From Unio delphinus (Eukaryota > Mollusca > Bivalvia > Unionida > Unionidae), in contig JAQISU010000119.1 of NCBI GenBank assembly GCA_029339505.1, positions 3,943,001 to 4,007,000 on the forward strand: a DNA stretch of 64,000 nt. The letters run 5' to 3'. Position numbers and translations under genes: made by a program. The notes under the pieces were generated by a model. The model worked only from the letters and a program-made list of their open reading frames with translations, ran no database searches and was not told the origin of the DNA. Positions within the stretch are counted from its first letter, which is position 1. Each line of letters starts with the position of its first letter. This document shows, one piece after another, positions 47,601 through 61,198 of the stretch.

Positions 47601-48175
47601 GCATCCTTTAACAAATCGTAATTAGATGCCTCTGCACTTGGTATCCTTGAGTACACTTCTAAAGCCCTACCTTTTAATAAAGTGCTAAGGTGTAATGCCC
47701 AATCTTCTTTTCGGAGATTTTGCGCAGTAGCATATCTTTCAAATCTCAACAGGTAACTATCTAAGTCATCTTTATATTCTTCAAATGCTGGGAGTTGTGG
47801 TTTTTTGAATTTACTCGATTGAAATACCCTATCGTTCTCTAGTCTAGACCTTTCTAACTCTAGCTTTTCCCTTTCGATCCGCGCACCAACTTCTAATTTC
47901 TCGCGCTCTGCTTCCTGTTCACGTTGAAACTTCTCCTTTTCAATGCGTGCGTTTAGTTCTAGTTTTTCGCGTTCTTCCTCCAGTCTTTCCTTTTCGAGGC
48001 GTGCGTTTAATTCTAGTTTTTCGCGTTCTGCCTGTATTCTTTCTTTTTCAGCCTCTCTTTCTTCGGCGCGTCGATCTCGTTCTCTATTTTGTTCGTCCTT
48101 GATAAACTGCTGTAAAGCTTCCCCCTCATAACCCAATTGCTTACCAAGCTCTAACAATTCCCTAGTGGACGACAT
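44546..48175 (-). CDS. gag-pol: Gag-protease-integrase-reverse transcriptase polyprotein
   Basis: 1209 codons from the ATG at 48175. Residues 30-125 are a charged heptad-rich coiled coil with repeated EREKLELNARIEKE-like units. Residues 130-250 resemble a retrotransposon gag capsid domain. A CCHC knuckle CFSCGEWGHMSSAC is near residue 345; protease core LRDTGCN near 413; integrase HHCC zinc domain at 598-645; integrase core with Asp at VAIDIVGP (671), LTDCGSQF (735) and Glu at LVEKFNG (771); a WKGPYTI GPY/F module near 900; reverse transcriptase from about 1060, with DLTMGYWQIPL (1128) and FGLVNAGA (1165). The frame is lost just before the catalytic YIDD box by a single-base deletion, then runs on for about 30 unrelated residues. 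Confidence 0.92.
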   Translation of the reverse strand: MSSTRELLELGKQLGYEGEALQQFIKDEQNRERDRRAEEREAEKERIQAEREKLELNARLEKERLEEEREKLELNARIEKEKFQREQEAEREKLEVGARIEREKLELERSRLENDRVFQSSKFKKPQLPAFEEYKDDLDSYLLRFERYATAQNLRKEDWALHLSTLLKGRALEVYSRIPSAEASNYDLLKDALLKRFELTEKGFREKFRSSKPEKGENFDQFVYRISNYLFRWLACGGVAKTYEAVCDFLVRDQLLAVCSKELFQYLKEKTINKSSEMAKQADIFADAHGGVVNVIARDTRGPKESKQVNSDKTNFGRGLPQNQKGDLVRLDQRGPRSQDRQRKQCFSCGEWGHMSSACPKRKKDLPKAVGVSYMVGSSACVESNKSGSNQNASNVSIQCEGLVNGVRASVLRDTGCNTVVVKQSLVRPDQYLGGTVSVRLMDNTAVQVPTACVHIETPYLTGTVTACCVKQPLYDLIVGNIEGVANFVVPAKAVADVPTSMAAETRSHTSKSKKPLPKLKVPDAIPMIDKKALIEEQNEDESLSIIRNKAASGEVMKCKGGGSYRFKYLNNVLHREHTTREGRRFTQVVVPRNYRPHVLKLAHESTMGGHLGSTKTKDSVCAEFHWPGVHGDVTRYCRSCDICQKTQYKGKVKRVPIGKMPLIETPFKRVAIDIVGPLSPLTDRKNRYILTMVDYATRYPEAVALPSIETERVAEALVEMFSRLGIPEEILTDCGSQFTSELMAEVSRLLSIKQLWTTPYHPMCNGLVEKFNGTLKQMLRRMCAERPNDWDRYLHAVLFAYREVPLESLGFSPFELLYGRTVRGPMKILRQLWSDDETDDEIRTTYQYVCDLKDKLRETCAIAHETLRQASSRAARYYNSKARDRKFKKDDRVLVLLPTERNKLMLQWKGPYTIIDEKGGMDYTIDVGGKSRMFHANLLKRYYDRTNAKPDQGILNVVGVAIIEEDEEQESVPGLNLRGLLECEMGKTVFNTSPDLTEKQRKQAQDLINDYPDVFSNKPGKTDVLEHRIKLTSHEPFRVKGYPMPHASKDVIEKEVEEMLKLGVIEKSCSPYASPVVLVKKSDGTNRFCIDFRQLNARTVFDAEPIPDIESIFVRMAGHKYVTRLDLTMGYWQIPLSEETKEMTAFATGSGLYQFRVLPFGLVNAGACAVRLMRKVMQGLRSMWKPTLTTSLYLAIRGKSIYVTLLKF

Positions 48176-48376
48176 GATTTTAGATAAACGTTCGCTTCAA
48201 ACGAGCGTCACTAAATTAACTTGTTTATCTAAGGGAAGACCAAATTCAGTTTCGTTTACAATGAAATGTAAAATAGTATTTCTCAAAACACTCCTGTCTC
48301 AAAGGCTTTCCCCGATACTTGTTGGATATGAAAGCTCAAACTAACAATCCAAAAGTTTGCTCGGATAGAAAGTACA

Positions 48377-48398
48377 ATCCCACCGCTGCCACCAAAAT
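48377..48398 (-). promoter_or_regulatory. Primer binding site region
   Basis: Minus strand next to the 5' LTR reads ATTT then TGGTGGCAGCGGTGGG, starting with the TGG expected for a tRNA 3' CCA. The primer tRNA was not identified. Confidence 0.65.
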
Positions 48399-48498
48399 TG
48401 TAACGTAGTCGAACCGACCCTTTGAGATTAGGTTGGGTTTTGAAGAAATAACAAACACGTTTGTTCAAATACAAATTATATTATAAAAGAAAATCATG

Positions 48499-48546
<48 letters not shown>

Positions 48547-49578
48547 GAGCACACAATACACACAAATGAATCTATGGTTGTACACTGCTGTACTATTTTT
48601 CTATAGTTATACACTACTGTATTATTTCTATAGATATACACTACTGTATTATATATGTCCCGTCATATACTACCAACGTAGCATGATATTGACTATTGAT
48701 ACGATATCAATATCATAAGGGTTAATTGACAATAAACATACTACTTGTGTCACACACGCAAAATATAATCAATGAAAACCCAATAATATTATCAAATTGA
48801 CTTAACACGCTATTCGTGCTTTACATAATGAAGCAAACGTAGGGTTTTATTGACTGACGAACACGCTATTCGTGTTTTACAAAATAAAGCAAACGTAGGG
48901 TTTTATTGACTGACGAACACGCTATTCGTGTTTTACATATAGTAGTCAACAAAACCAAACTGCAAGTGTTAACATTTCACTTCCCTCCGGTGTGACAGTA
49001 ATTCATTGTCCGTCTCCATTCCACCGGTCAACATTGGTCTTGAATACACATCTATTCACACGACCGGCGAGCTGAATATAAAAATAGACAGTTTCCCAAA
49101 TAATAAAAATGAATTAACACAATACATAATAAAATAACACAATACATAATAAAATAAACGTGCTGTTACGAAACTGAATATTCACCTGAAACAAGAAACC
49201 AAAATGGAATGTATTTAACTCACCCAACTTTTTGGCTCTAAAAATCCGACAAATGGTAACGTTTAGAGGTCTGCTCTAATGTCCACTGTGTCTTAAAAAG
49301 ACCCTGCACTGTACTTATATATTAGTTGGCCGTACTTGTAAAAAAGTAATTCGCGTGAATTATCCGCGCGGCACGTGCAACTCGCTGTATAGGACAATTC
49401 ACGTTGAGGAGTATGGTGTACCCTCTTCGCCATATCGGAAATTGCGTAACGAGCTTAAAAATAATAATCCATGAAATACAGAACGTCGACAAACACATTA
49501 TATGACAAAATTAATGTTTAAAATATAGCTTAGAGGAGTATAGTGTATCATCCATGCCATATCGGGCATTTCGTAACA
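48399..49578 (-). repeat. 5' LTR (right copy)
   Basis: Begins TGTAACGTAG and ends TTTCGTAACA, near-identical to the left LTR apart from a shorter (TA)n (about 48500-48544), a single copy of the 77-bp unit, and isolated substitutions such as CGAACCGACC for CGAGCCGACC. Confidence 0.93.
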
Positions 49579-49583
49579 CTAAT
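49579..49583. other. Target site duplication, right (CTAAT)
   Basis: Matches 42376-42380 exactly. Confidence 0.9.
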
Positions 49584-52500
49584 GTATATTGTTATTTTTT
49601 TCAAACTAAAGAGTTAGGTGCGTCCTACACCGCATGTGCTAAGAGCTTTTGATGATAAGAACCGTATGTATTCAGTTCAAGGAAAATCAGTACCTGTATA
49701 ATAATATCCCCGTAGGTAAAACTCTTTATAACACAGTCTAGTCAGTAAGCGGTTATACTATAAAAACAGGACTTGCACATCTTCATCTGTACTGGTATTT
49801 TAGTTTACTAATTTCTATATCACAATTGTAATACCATGTATATTTTTGTATGTTTGATATGTAGCTTTTATTTACGCAGTAGTATGCTTATATTTAAATT
49901 CGTATTTCCGACTTGTCAATGGATTGGGAATATTATATAGGATTCTTATCAAGCATGGTTAGTTTTATCTCAAAACCTGATTTGTTTGTAATTATTTTGC
50001 CGGTAGTGGAATTGGTATAACTTATTGTGAATAGTTGAGAATTGAATATAGCTAATAATGGCTTTGTAGAGCTATGTAGGGCCGTCCAGAGTATTTGGAA
50101 CGTCTAATGTGTCGCGAGTGACTAAAGTGACCCGATCTTTCAAAGTCATCGGAATGATCGAGGTCGTAGTAGCTGTAAAGATGCACTGTAGTAAAATCGA
50201 AAAGGAATGATACAGGCATCAATAAGATTATATAGGTTTCTGCTCCTATGGGACCTAGAATAAGAGATTTTTTAAAGCAGAATAAGGCAGTAGTTAGTGA
50301 ATTGATGAAGTATACAACAACATATATCCATACATCTGAATTAAAATATAAGATGCAAACATCGCAAACTATAACGAACATATATATCATATGTACATGT
50401 GCACATATATTGACGAATTGTGCAGCCCTAATCGCAAAAGGGTTGTATTACACATGCTGCCGAGCGCAAAGGCAAGAATATTTTTACAAAATGGGCACAC
50501 ATTCAACGAGCCCGTGTGAAGTGAAATGCTCTTTGATGAACCATTATGAAGTGCAGTACCCGTACGATATAGACGGATCTAGCTGTATGTGCACCCATTT
50601 GACAAAGACTTCGAAAGCAGAACATTTAACATAGAAGTTTCAAAATAACGTGTATACCCGAATAACACTATTTGAAATACCCTGCTTAGCACCATTTTTG
50701 TCGGATCAGACCTTAAAACTATGAGCTTTAAAAAATTGAGGACTAAAGCTGCATTTCAGGAATGCTGTGCAGATGGCATAGTTGAATCCTTGTCTATATA
50801 TGGGCAATCAGCACAGGTAAATGTTAGCTGTCCGCATGACAACTCCCCCCCCCCCAGTTGTAAAAAATGGCGCAGCGCATATACAGAGCACTGATCCTTT
50901 ATTTTTTGGGGCATGACACTGAGACGAAAATGTGTACTATCGGAGTATTTGTAATGTGTAAACTGGAAAACTAAACCATTATCACTAATTCTAACCTTAG
51001 AGAAATGTAACAGGTTTAAATTGCTGCATCCAGGCTATCTAACAGTCTTTTCCCTTATCCTCAGAAAAGCATGAGATGCAAGAAGAGGAAACATGGACTT
51101 AAATAGAGCAGCACGAAAATCATTGTGGATAAAGTGGGTCAGAATTGTAACAAGTTTTGTAGCATAAATGTATCAATTGTTAGTCTGTCATCTTTGTGTG
51201 GTACGTTTTTTGTAGGTTTTGCAGTAGTTTGTGAATAAGAACGGAATTTGCTTGATTACTGATATGGTTTAGTTGGTGCACATATGCAATATTCATATAC
51301 ATCTGCAGATATGGTTGAAGTGCATATTGTTTTTTTTAACAGATACGAGATACAAAATGCCAAATCGGTACGTGAAACAAGAGGTTCTAAAGCAGTTGAT
51401 AATACGATATAATGTTCTTAACTGCGCCTGAAAGATAACATCATAAATGGAGAAACAGTCCTTTGTACTACCATAGACAACATCACTCCCAGCCTCTAAA
51501 TGTTGGTAATTACAAGAATGTATCTGGGATTTGTTTACCTGTTGGCGAGAAAGAGCTTCCGCTAACAGTGTTAAACACGAGACACGAGACGAACACAGAA
51601 CAAAATATTTTAGTGGAGGCAGGTGAGGACCAGTCTCTGAATCAAATATATAATAGCGGATTCCCTGCAGGATTGTTTATTGATGATATGAACTAGAGCA
51701 ATGTTGTAAGTTATACAATTGTTACAAAGTACATATTTTAATAGCAATGAAAATAGCGTAAAATGCAAATAGAGTAATGTTTTTGTCTTCCCACTCTTCA
51801 TTCCAAACATCACAAAACTAGCTAGAGCCTAAACCAGCCACGTATCCCACAGTACTAGCAGCATCAATGAATAGAGTCTGTGTGTCCGAGTTCATCCAGC
51901 GATCTGGTAAGAAGAAAGAGAGACCATTGCAATGCAGAAGAAACCGACGTTTCACAATAAATTTGAGTTTACTGCTTTGTTGATTCTAGTTAGTCGACGA
52001 TGGAATGCTTTTTCTGGAAACACGTGCAAAATTGTGGGAACCAAATATGGACGGAAGATTACATTTTGTAATCTTTGCTTACTGCATGCAGCTTTGTACC
52101 ACATCATGACACGTAACACGTTTTTCAAGCGGAAGACGCATTATCATTTGCTCTGCGTCCAATTTGTAACCTTAGAATTTCAGGGGCAAGTACGAAGTTT
52201 TTTCATCAGCCAAAGGAATGTTATTGTCTTCCTTCCAAGAGCAGTAAGACGTCGTTGCTTTTCTGCCAACATCCCTCTTTAGTACTATCTAATTAAAGCA
52301 AATCATCCAATACATCAACCATGTGATGAAGTTGGTAAAGTTTTACAACATATAATTTCTAATAGTTACGCTATAAACACAGTTTGACAACTGTGTTGAA
52401 TTGAACCATGGTTATTTGCAAATTCATGTTGGGCAGGACACATTATTTAGTCCTATCTTTCATTAGTTTTCATCTTCTTTTTCATACTGCCTTTAAATCA

Positions 52501-54716
52501 TATCATATCTCAATAATGTTATGACAACTGGTTCTATCTCATTGTTTGTGCAGCGACTGTTGTTTTTTAATTCTGACCTTACATGATATTTAATTACAAG
52601 TACGGTTTGCCAGCTTCGCTGAATTCAACCCTACACGCATTTACTTTACATTAAGGGTAACAAACTACTAAGTTAAAATGCCTTGGATCCTATGTATAGT
52701 TGTATTGCATAGTTAAACTTCAAATTTATCTTGCTTGCTGTGTAAACAAACGAACACATAAAGCATCACATCTTTTACAAGGTGTTAAACGATTGGATTC
52801 GTTTCGAATAGATGTTACGTATACACAACGTTAACAATTTTTTCACGTGTCAAACATATGATAAAATTAACATTTTTTGTAGAGAATTACAGGGCTGTAA
52901 AGTTTACATAATATGCTTGGATGCAAATGTTTGTTTTCATTTTAATATACATCAAAGAGGAACACTAATATTTGAAGAGTACTCAATATAACATCGTCAC
53001 TTAACGAATAGTTGGGAAAATAATGTCAAAAAGGTTCACAACAAACATGTGTGCATTTATATGAACACTGTACACATGACTATAATCAAAGCAGGAAAAC
53101 CACATATGACAGCAACAGTACCTACCACGCCGGCATTCGACAACGTATCAATAAAGCGACTAGCAGACTATCATATCCAAAATTACATTGTTTTATATTC
53201 AAGTATTTTGGATAAAACAAGGTAGAACAATATATTTACGGTATATTGAAAATGAAAAGAGAATGCGAATATCATGACATTATTAATAAATTAGCTGAAG
53301 AATGGTAGGACCATTCCACTCTCATAAAAAAACTGGATAACTACAAGTAACACGCTTCATGGGATGAAAGGAAACACGCGTTTATTCATCATAGGTACGA
53401 ATATATCAACTCATCCGTTCTACTGAACTTTTATTTCAGTTCATTCAAATGTTATTTGTATTGATTAAAAGTATTTGTTAAGTCGAATCACTTGAATAAA
53501 ACTATGGCAAAATTCAAGAGAGTTAATGATAATTGATAAATCAAGTCCAGTCAGAGAAAAGTCTGAGATAAAGAAAATATCTAATAGTATCGAATTATTG
53601 TTTTCATAGGTACACTTCGTTGTTTCCTCGATCTATCTTATACGGTAAATGCAATGACAAAAACCTCACTTAAAATGTGCACCGATGATGTACATGTCTT
53701 ATCTGAGTTTCGATTGTTATTTAAGTTCCCGCATAACAGAATAATCTGAAATCTTCCACACAAAACACTGAAACTGTCATTTGTTATAGCGAGAGAAGTT
53801 TTACTCACACAAACAATTCTGTTGAATTCCCAATGTGAAAAGAGTTGTAAAAAACTTTGATTATTCGTGTTTTTTGTGATTTTATGACTTGGCCTAGGAA
53901 ACGCTACAAAAAAAAAACAAACAAGTCCGGTTTCTAAATACTGTAATATCGCACACTTTTGAAAGCGGGTCTACAACTGATCATTGAAGTACTCTAGCTC
54001 TCAGAATCTAAGTAACTCGAGTCTTGTTTCACGTTAATAGCAAAAGCACTGCGTATCCGAAACACCTACACACGTTATTGTTTTTTGGAGTTAAATTTAA
54101 ACAAATTTATTTATGTTAACCATCAATTAGAAATATTCTACTCTAGAATGCCATCAACATTTGATGTCTGAATTCCCAAAACAGTGGTCTTTGATAAGAC
54201 TTTCTCAAAATGGATACTGCTCAGTGATCATAGTATTAGCGCTTATTGACAAAGATACAAATCTTGATGACTGCCGTAGGAAATGCTATCTTATGTAACT
54301 TATTTATGTCCAGCTCAATAGACAATATGCTAAATGTGCTAATATGTTAATTTGCTAATATGCTAATTTGCTTGAGCGTATCTGTCAATATCAGAGTCAA
54401 GCGCTTTTCATCCAGCTCAAAGGAAAACATGTCTTGTAGACAAGTTAGCTTTCAGTGTTTTATAATTTACTTATGAACGTTTTTTAAATTCAGTTTACAC
54501 TTGTACCTTTTTACAAATTGTCATTATTGACATTTACTAAGTAAAATAGTTGAAGAAAGGTCATTATATGATGTGATTGTTGACATATTGATGTAATTCA
54601 ATTAGTTGTGACGAATCAAAAAATCGACACCATTTACAAACAGCTTAAATCTTACAGGATTTTTTCAATCTTGACAGGATTATACAATACATAGCTATAT
54701 AAATTATTACATACAA
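49584..54716. other. Intergenic, no gene supported
   Basis: Frames at 50248-50634, 51463-51696 and 51932-52282 are open for 77-128 codons but show no domain, repeat or splice support that I recognise. No continuation of element B was found here. Confidence 0.4.
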
Positions 54717-55231
54717 TTATACACACACATACATACACACATACATACATACATACATACATACATACATACATACATACATACATACATACATACATAC
54801 ATACATACAAACATCCCTCCCTCTGTTCCTACATGCATACATACATTCATACAGACATACAGACATACAGACATACAGACATACATACAAACAAGCATAC
54901 TTACATGCATACATACATATATTTTACATGCATACATACGTACATGCATGCATGCATACATACGTACGTACGTACGTACGTGCGTGCGTGCGTGCGTACG
55001 TACATACATACATACATACATACATACATACATACATACATCCACCCCCCCACACACACACATACATACATACATACATACATATATACATACATACGTA
55101 CGTACGTACGTACGTACATACATACATACATACATACATACATACATACATACATACATACATACATACATACATACATACATACATACATACATACATA
55201 CATACATACATACATACATACATACATACAT
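54717..55231. repeat. (CATA)n-type tetranucleotide array, 515 bp
   Basis: Mostly CATA/TACA units with interspersed CAGA, CATG and palindromic ACGT blocks (54960-55002 and 55096-55118). The Tyr-Ile-His and Met-Tyr-Val-Cys frames in every register are artefacts. Confidence 0.95.
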
Positions 55232-58200
55232 TGAATTTGCGTGCTTTGATGATTCCGTCAACATTATCCGTTGGCAAAGACAAACTCATTTGTACTTAGG
55301 TATGCAAATAGGTTTCCGAACTCCAAGATTATGAACTTTAAATGGACCGGACGGATTAACAAAACATGGATCCAAAAATATGTCATTGTTTAGCCATATC
55401 ATTTGTTGTCGCTGTTTTTGACATTTGTGTGGTCTTAAGCTATGGGTGAAAGAATAAACATCCCGGTTTACAATAACGGCAATTTAGGTAACATTGATAT
55501 TTATACGGGTATCTGTCACAAGTTAATGCTGAATTCAATTGTAGCAGTATGTTAATTAACACACTTTTAGTAGCTTAAGTGGTATTCCGCAAAAGCTACT
55601 GTACAATATTATTTATGTTCTCGCGTTACACATAGGCTCACATATGTATTATTATGAATGCGGTAGTTGTATGTTTTTTTTTTTTGTTGAAAACTATGCT
55701 AATGCTTTGGCTTTTATAATCATAGCGATTACGAACTTCCTTGGTAAACAAATGTATTAGTGGAAACTTGTTCAAAGTTGTGAACTCGATGTATACAAAT
55801 ATATGTACGTGTTTGCACATGAAATAACAATTTGGATAATTCTAAATGTATCTCCATCCGTAATGTTGTCACCAGACAAGACTGCCTAGTAAGCTCTTTT
55901 TCGTGCCATTTATTTAATGAATTTGTTAGTATCAGACCTCCGACAAAATATGTATGATGTTTTTTTTTCATTGAAAAAAATATCAAGCATTGTTTAGCTA
56001 TTGAGTGTTCATGACGTATCAGATATTGTTGACCTGGTTGTTTTTTGCAAATGCAAAATAAACTATTGAGGAGACCTTTTGAGAAAAAATTGTTTTGCGT
56101 GTTAATATAGAATAAAAACTTGTATTGTATTTAGAAAAGGTGGCATATTTATGAGCAATGAAATTTGGTAACATAGTGGGAAACAAATTCAAACGGTATA
56201 TGGAATTAAATACATTGGATCACATTTCATGCTATATCTGATATTGCCGGAAAGCATAGCACAATTTTCGCTTATAGAAATGTTCAATCAGATGATACTG
56301 TAATAATACGTCCATTGACTGTTGCCACTTACACCCAGGAGTAAGGACATTGCAATAGAATTGATTAGACCTATGACATGTAAGTTCACGGCTTCAAAAT
56401 CTTCAAATACAAACATAGGCAGTTCTAATATAATGGTAACGTCATATACAACATGTTTGTGTTAAATATAATTGTAAATATTTCAAGAAATACAATATGG
56501 CAAGCGAGGTGGACGTCATGTGTTTAAGATCTGTTATTTAAGGGCGGCTGTAAACAAAACAAAGAAAATGTTTCTTAATCCAGTAATGCAATTCTGCTGT
56601 GTGGATACTTTATCAACATAACTGTATGAGTACTACAGTTTTATATAAGCTAGGGTTCAAGGAAATACTATAAATTTCAATATTTGTTTCATACTATTTT
56701 CTTGCCATTTGATATGTTACGTTATGAAAGCAGGTGTCGTTTTGTGTTTTCTTTATAAAGTTTCATGTGAATCTTATGTGCTTTTGCAGTCATGTTGAGG
56801 CATGTTTTGAGATAGTCGCTACATGAGAAATTTTGAGGTTTATTATTAAATATGTTTTTTACTACTGTGTTTTGAGATGTTGATGTTTAATAGGTTTTTG
56901 TTTTCCACCCTTTATATATAATGCTTCAAAAAAAAAACATCCTTTATAATAATTGAGTATATATGTTTCATGTATCATAAGTTAAGTTCACTCACTATTC
57001 AATGGATTAGTAGACTAATTAGTAACCTGTTATATGGATAATATTTGTACGGACAATTCATTACCTGTGTCATTAACTGCGAAAAGTGCATCAGCTTGTA
57101 CTAATGCTAATACGAATAAAAATAAATTTATGTAATGAGTACTTAGCATGTCCATCATTGAATATGTTATTCCAATTTCCTAAACATAGAGACGATTGAG
57201 TGATAAATGAATATTGTGACAAAATGGATACCAATGATACGCAGATACTCATTATTCTGATAGTGATATACTGTGCACTTCTCAATTAGAACGCTGTTTT
57301 CTTGAAGAAATAAGAGAACAATATGGCGCGATTTGAACAAGCAGTCATTCAAGCGAGAGTTATCAATTAATCTTGACATAACCTCCCTTCGTCATATTTG
57401 TAGTTCTAAACACGATATTAGTAGGCTTAGACATACAAAATATACTTCTGGTCGTCTAGTGGAGAGGACATCGCGTTCTGATAGTGTTCCATTGAAAGCA
57501 AAAAAAAATGACGATATATGTATAACAAATATTTCATTTCCTGGAGGGAGATGGTAACACTGGCGAATTAAAGTAATGTATGTCTAGGTATGGAAAGAGA
57601 AAACAAAGTATCATAGGCAGTTTAAGTTGCTTAAAGAAACTTCAAGAAACAAGTCAAGAAATCGTTAAGTCGATTGACATGGATCAGTCAAGAGGTAATG
57701 CATCATTCGGACAATGTGGATAAAATAATCAAGCTGAAAGAGTTGAAAGCAGCAGTCCCATATTGCAATATGAAACAAGTATTGCTCTGAAACAATTTGT
57801 AAAAGATTAACTGAATGTCATATGTGCATGTATTATGGAATAAATGAAGAAAATGACGTTTGGGTGAGATGATACAAAGTAAGGAAATTACAATTAAAAG
57901 ACTTAAATCGTGCACGGATAATTCAAGGGAGTCGGAATTGCGTTTGGAGTCTGATCTACGTGTAATGGCAGATATAATAAAGAGTCAGGCAATGACAATC
58001 GAAAAGCTACAATATGTAAACGATAAACAATTTGAGATTTTAAGTTGACAGACGCGTGGAATTCAGCTCCATCTTACAAATCTTTTACGGGTCTCTTGCA
58101 GGTTATTCAGATATGACTAGATCTTCTTGTCCAGCTGCAAATGCATGTGGTACACTAAATACAATTCCTAATACAGGCATAATTGGTAGCCATCATCTAG

Positions 58201-61138
58201 AATCTCGAAAGAGGATGTTATCAGATCAACACCAAAATAGAATAAATACCAACTTAAGCGCCTATAAGGTACCAAGATGCAAAAATCGCACAGTAGATTT
58301 AATGCAATCTCAAGTAGCACAAACACGACATCATTTACTGCAAAAAGTGAAGTAGATAAAAAAAAGCATTGGAAATGAAAATTGATGAGAACAAATATAA
58401 CATTAATCAAACTCAAGTATCGGATGATAGAAATTCTCTACTGAAAACCAAAACCTTTGTTGCTATCTAGAATTAAAGCAGACTATGGTCCAGAAGAGTT
58501 AAATCATGTAATAGATCAATTTATTACAATGGCATATTTTCAAAAATTCGTTAAATTATAACCATATAACTGAATACAATTACTGATTATAGCAGAAACT
58601 AATGAATATAATAACAATTGCAGATAAAAATCTTTTATTCAAAGCACATCCTGTTTCAATATAAGGACCATAGCTATGATTGTTACTACTCCGATTAAAA
58701 CTAATATTACTAATATTCATCATAACACAATAATAATACATCTAACATAATGTTCATGTATCTTTATTATCTTGTGAAAGAAGCACGTAGCGGTAGACAC
58801 TTAACATGAAATTTTTAAGCATGTAATATATTCAGAACAACACTGATCCGAAATTAAACAAGTTGGGGTGTACCATGGCATAATGGATGAAACAACATTT
58901 ACGAAATAAAACAATATTTATGATAATTATTACATAAAAAAACGAGTTGTTTCCTTGTAGATACAGTTCATAAAATTAGTTTCTGGCTCCATCCTTACAA
59001 CAAGTGATGGAAATTGGAGGCTTTGTGTATTACTATATAATGAATATGACTGCTAAGGTTAATACTTGCAAATTTATGTAATACACACAACAAATGATAC
59101 TTTATGTCAGATATGAATGGTCTAAAAAACTTACAATGCTGCCGTACGAACCGCGCAATCAATTCAACTTAACATTCTATTGACATCACGATGTAAGAGA
59201 CATTGTCTTGCATGTAAGGGACTATGAAAATCACAATCATTTATTAATGTCTCAATGTGTGGCATATCCCAGTCTTTGGCGGAGTGCATATTTTCATAAC
59301 GTCAAATATTATATATTGCAAATTCCATTTTAAAATCTACTAATTTACTGATGAATCACTGCAATTTTTCAAATGACTTTAAAAACTTCTGAAGAAACAT
59401 TTTTATATCACTATAGCAAAATGTGAGTGAGGAAAGTATAATAAAGTCATTTGTTAATATTGATGTTCCTTTTTCCTTATCCAACGATCACTATTTTTAC
59501 CTTTATTGGTTTGAAAGTGAATGGATTCCTGCAATGGAATAAGGATTAAATATTGGTTCAAGAGAACAATTTTCTGGATAAGCTTGAATTACATATCACT
59601 ATGAAAGCATCCATTAGAAATCTGATTTAAATTCACAACATATCAGCTGATGACCTGCTTTACATCACTATGGGCAGTTATCAAATCAAACCAGCATTAA
59701 CGTATATAAATGAGCATCTAACAGAAGAGAGGCAGCAAAGTATTTTTTAGGTCTGCTACATGTAAATAAAAATCCAGTCTAACCACTCCTAAAATAAAAT
59801 CCATCACATTACAAGTGAATACTTTCACGGACTCCAATAAATGATGGTATTGTATCGGGATGTTTGGTGCAAAGATTGTTGGGTTTTGTGCCCCTGTATC
59901 TAATTCCGTTTGATGTGTTCACAAAGAAAGATAAGTAAATGATTAGTAGACGAATACATTATCTGCAACTAGTCATTTTTATGGTTTTATCATTTTTTTA
60001 TAGACTGTAATTATTACAAGGAATCAAATGATGAGTTCTTTACACTGGAACAACATTTCCAATGGTCATCAGGCACTTGTATGTTCATATGGCAATAGCT
60101 AATTCTTAGGTTAAATATCCACATGATGATCTTTCTATTATTATGTCATATTATTTTTTTGATATTAATAACGGGAATTTGATAATACATAACAATTGTC
60201 AAGGCCTTTATAAAAAAACAATACACATTTTTCCACCCCACTACTAAATGTGTTTTTACACGAAACAAATGCCGGTACTGAAAACCATTCCAAATCAAAA
60301 TACTCGTAAATACAATCAACTTTGTCATGATCAGCAAATACTTTTATTTTGACTGGTGCTCGTGTTAATCTGTTGTCTAAGAGCACGTGTTTTGTTTGTT
60401 TAAAAGGAATTCTGGCAATGCACATACAGCATTAAGATAGGTATAAGTTTAAGACATACTCATTAATTCATTATTAGTTCCATGATTATGGCCATGCTAG
60501 CATGATTAGTTTATTTGTAATGCTTTGAAGTCATTACAAGTTCAGGCCGGTCACCTTGATGTGAACACCAGAGTGGTACAAGATTAAATATACAAAAATG
60601 GCTAGTACCGTAGCAGGTGCTCATCACGGTATGATTGCATCAGATGTCGGGCATAGAGAAGCTTTCATGAGATGGACCGTTACAACCATCAGGATCTGCT
60701 ATTAGGTTTGCTTCATTACTAGCGAAAGGGAATATATGATTGGTGATTGCATATATTTTATCATATGCTTCGTTGTCTCTTAATTTCCTTATATATTCGT
60801 TTTAACTCTTCCTAAACATTCAGATATAGAAAGCCTTACGGCGAGATATTAGCATGATTTGTGTGTCGGAATACAGACAAGCATATCATCTTATATGTAT
60901 TGTATAGGGTACTTAAATATTTATGCAAAACGATGACTTCAAAAAGCTGAAAAATATAATATTCATTCGAACAATGTGACTCGCTCTACTCAAATGGTGT
61001 ATATGAACATTTACTCATTTAAAATTGTATTCGTTATACATTTTCTGTAGATTTTTGCATTTCTTCATTGCCCCGACAAGGGCCCCAATATTGAGTTGCT
61101 GCGAAGACTTAAATATAGGCCTAGATGCGCCGAGGTCG

Positions 61139-61140
<2 letters not shown>

Positions 61141-61194
<54 letters not shown>
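61141..61194. repeat. (GA)n microsatellite
   Basis: About 27 GA units. Confidence 0.97.

Positions 61195-61198
<4 letters not shown>

Noticed and set aside
54707..55334. Six overlapping frames of 65-185 residues rich in His-Thr-Tyr-Ile or Met-Tyr-Val-Cys
   Set aside because: All registers of one tetranucleotide array; not genes.
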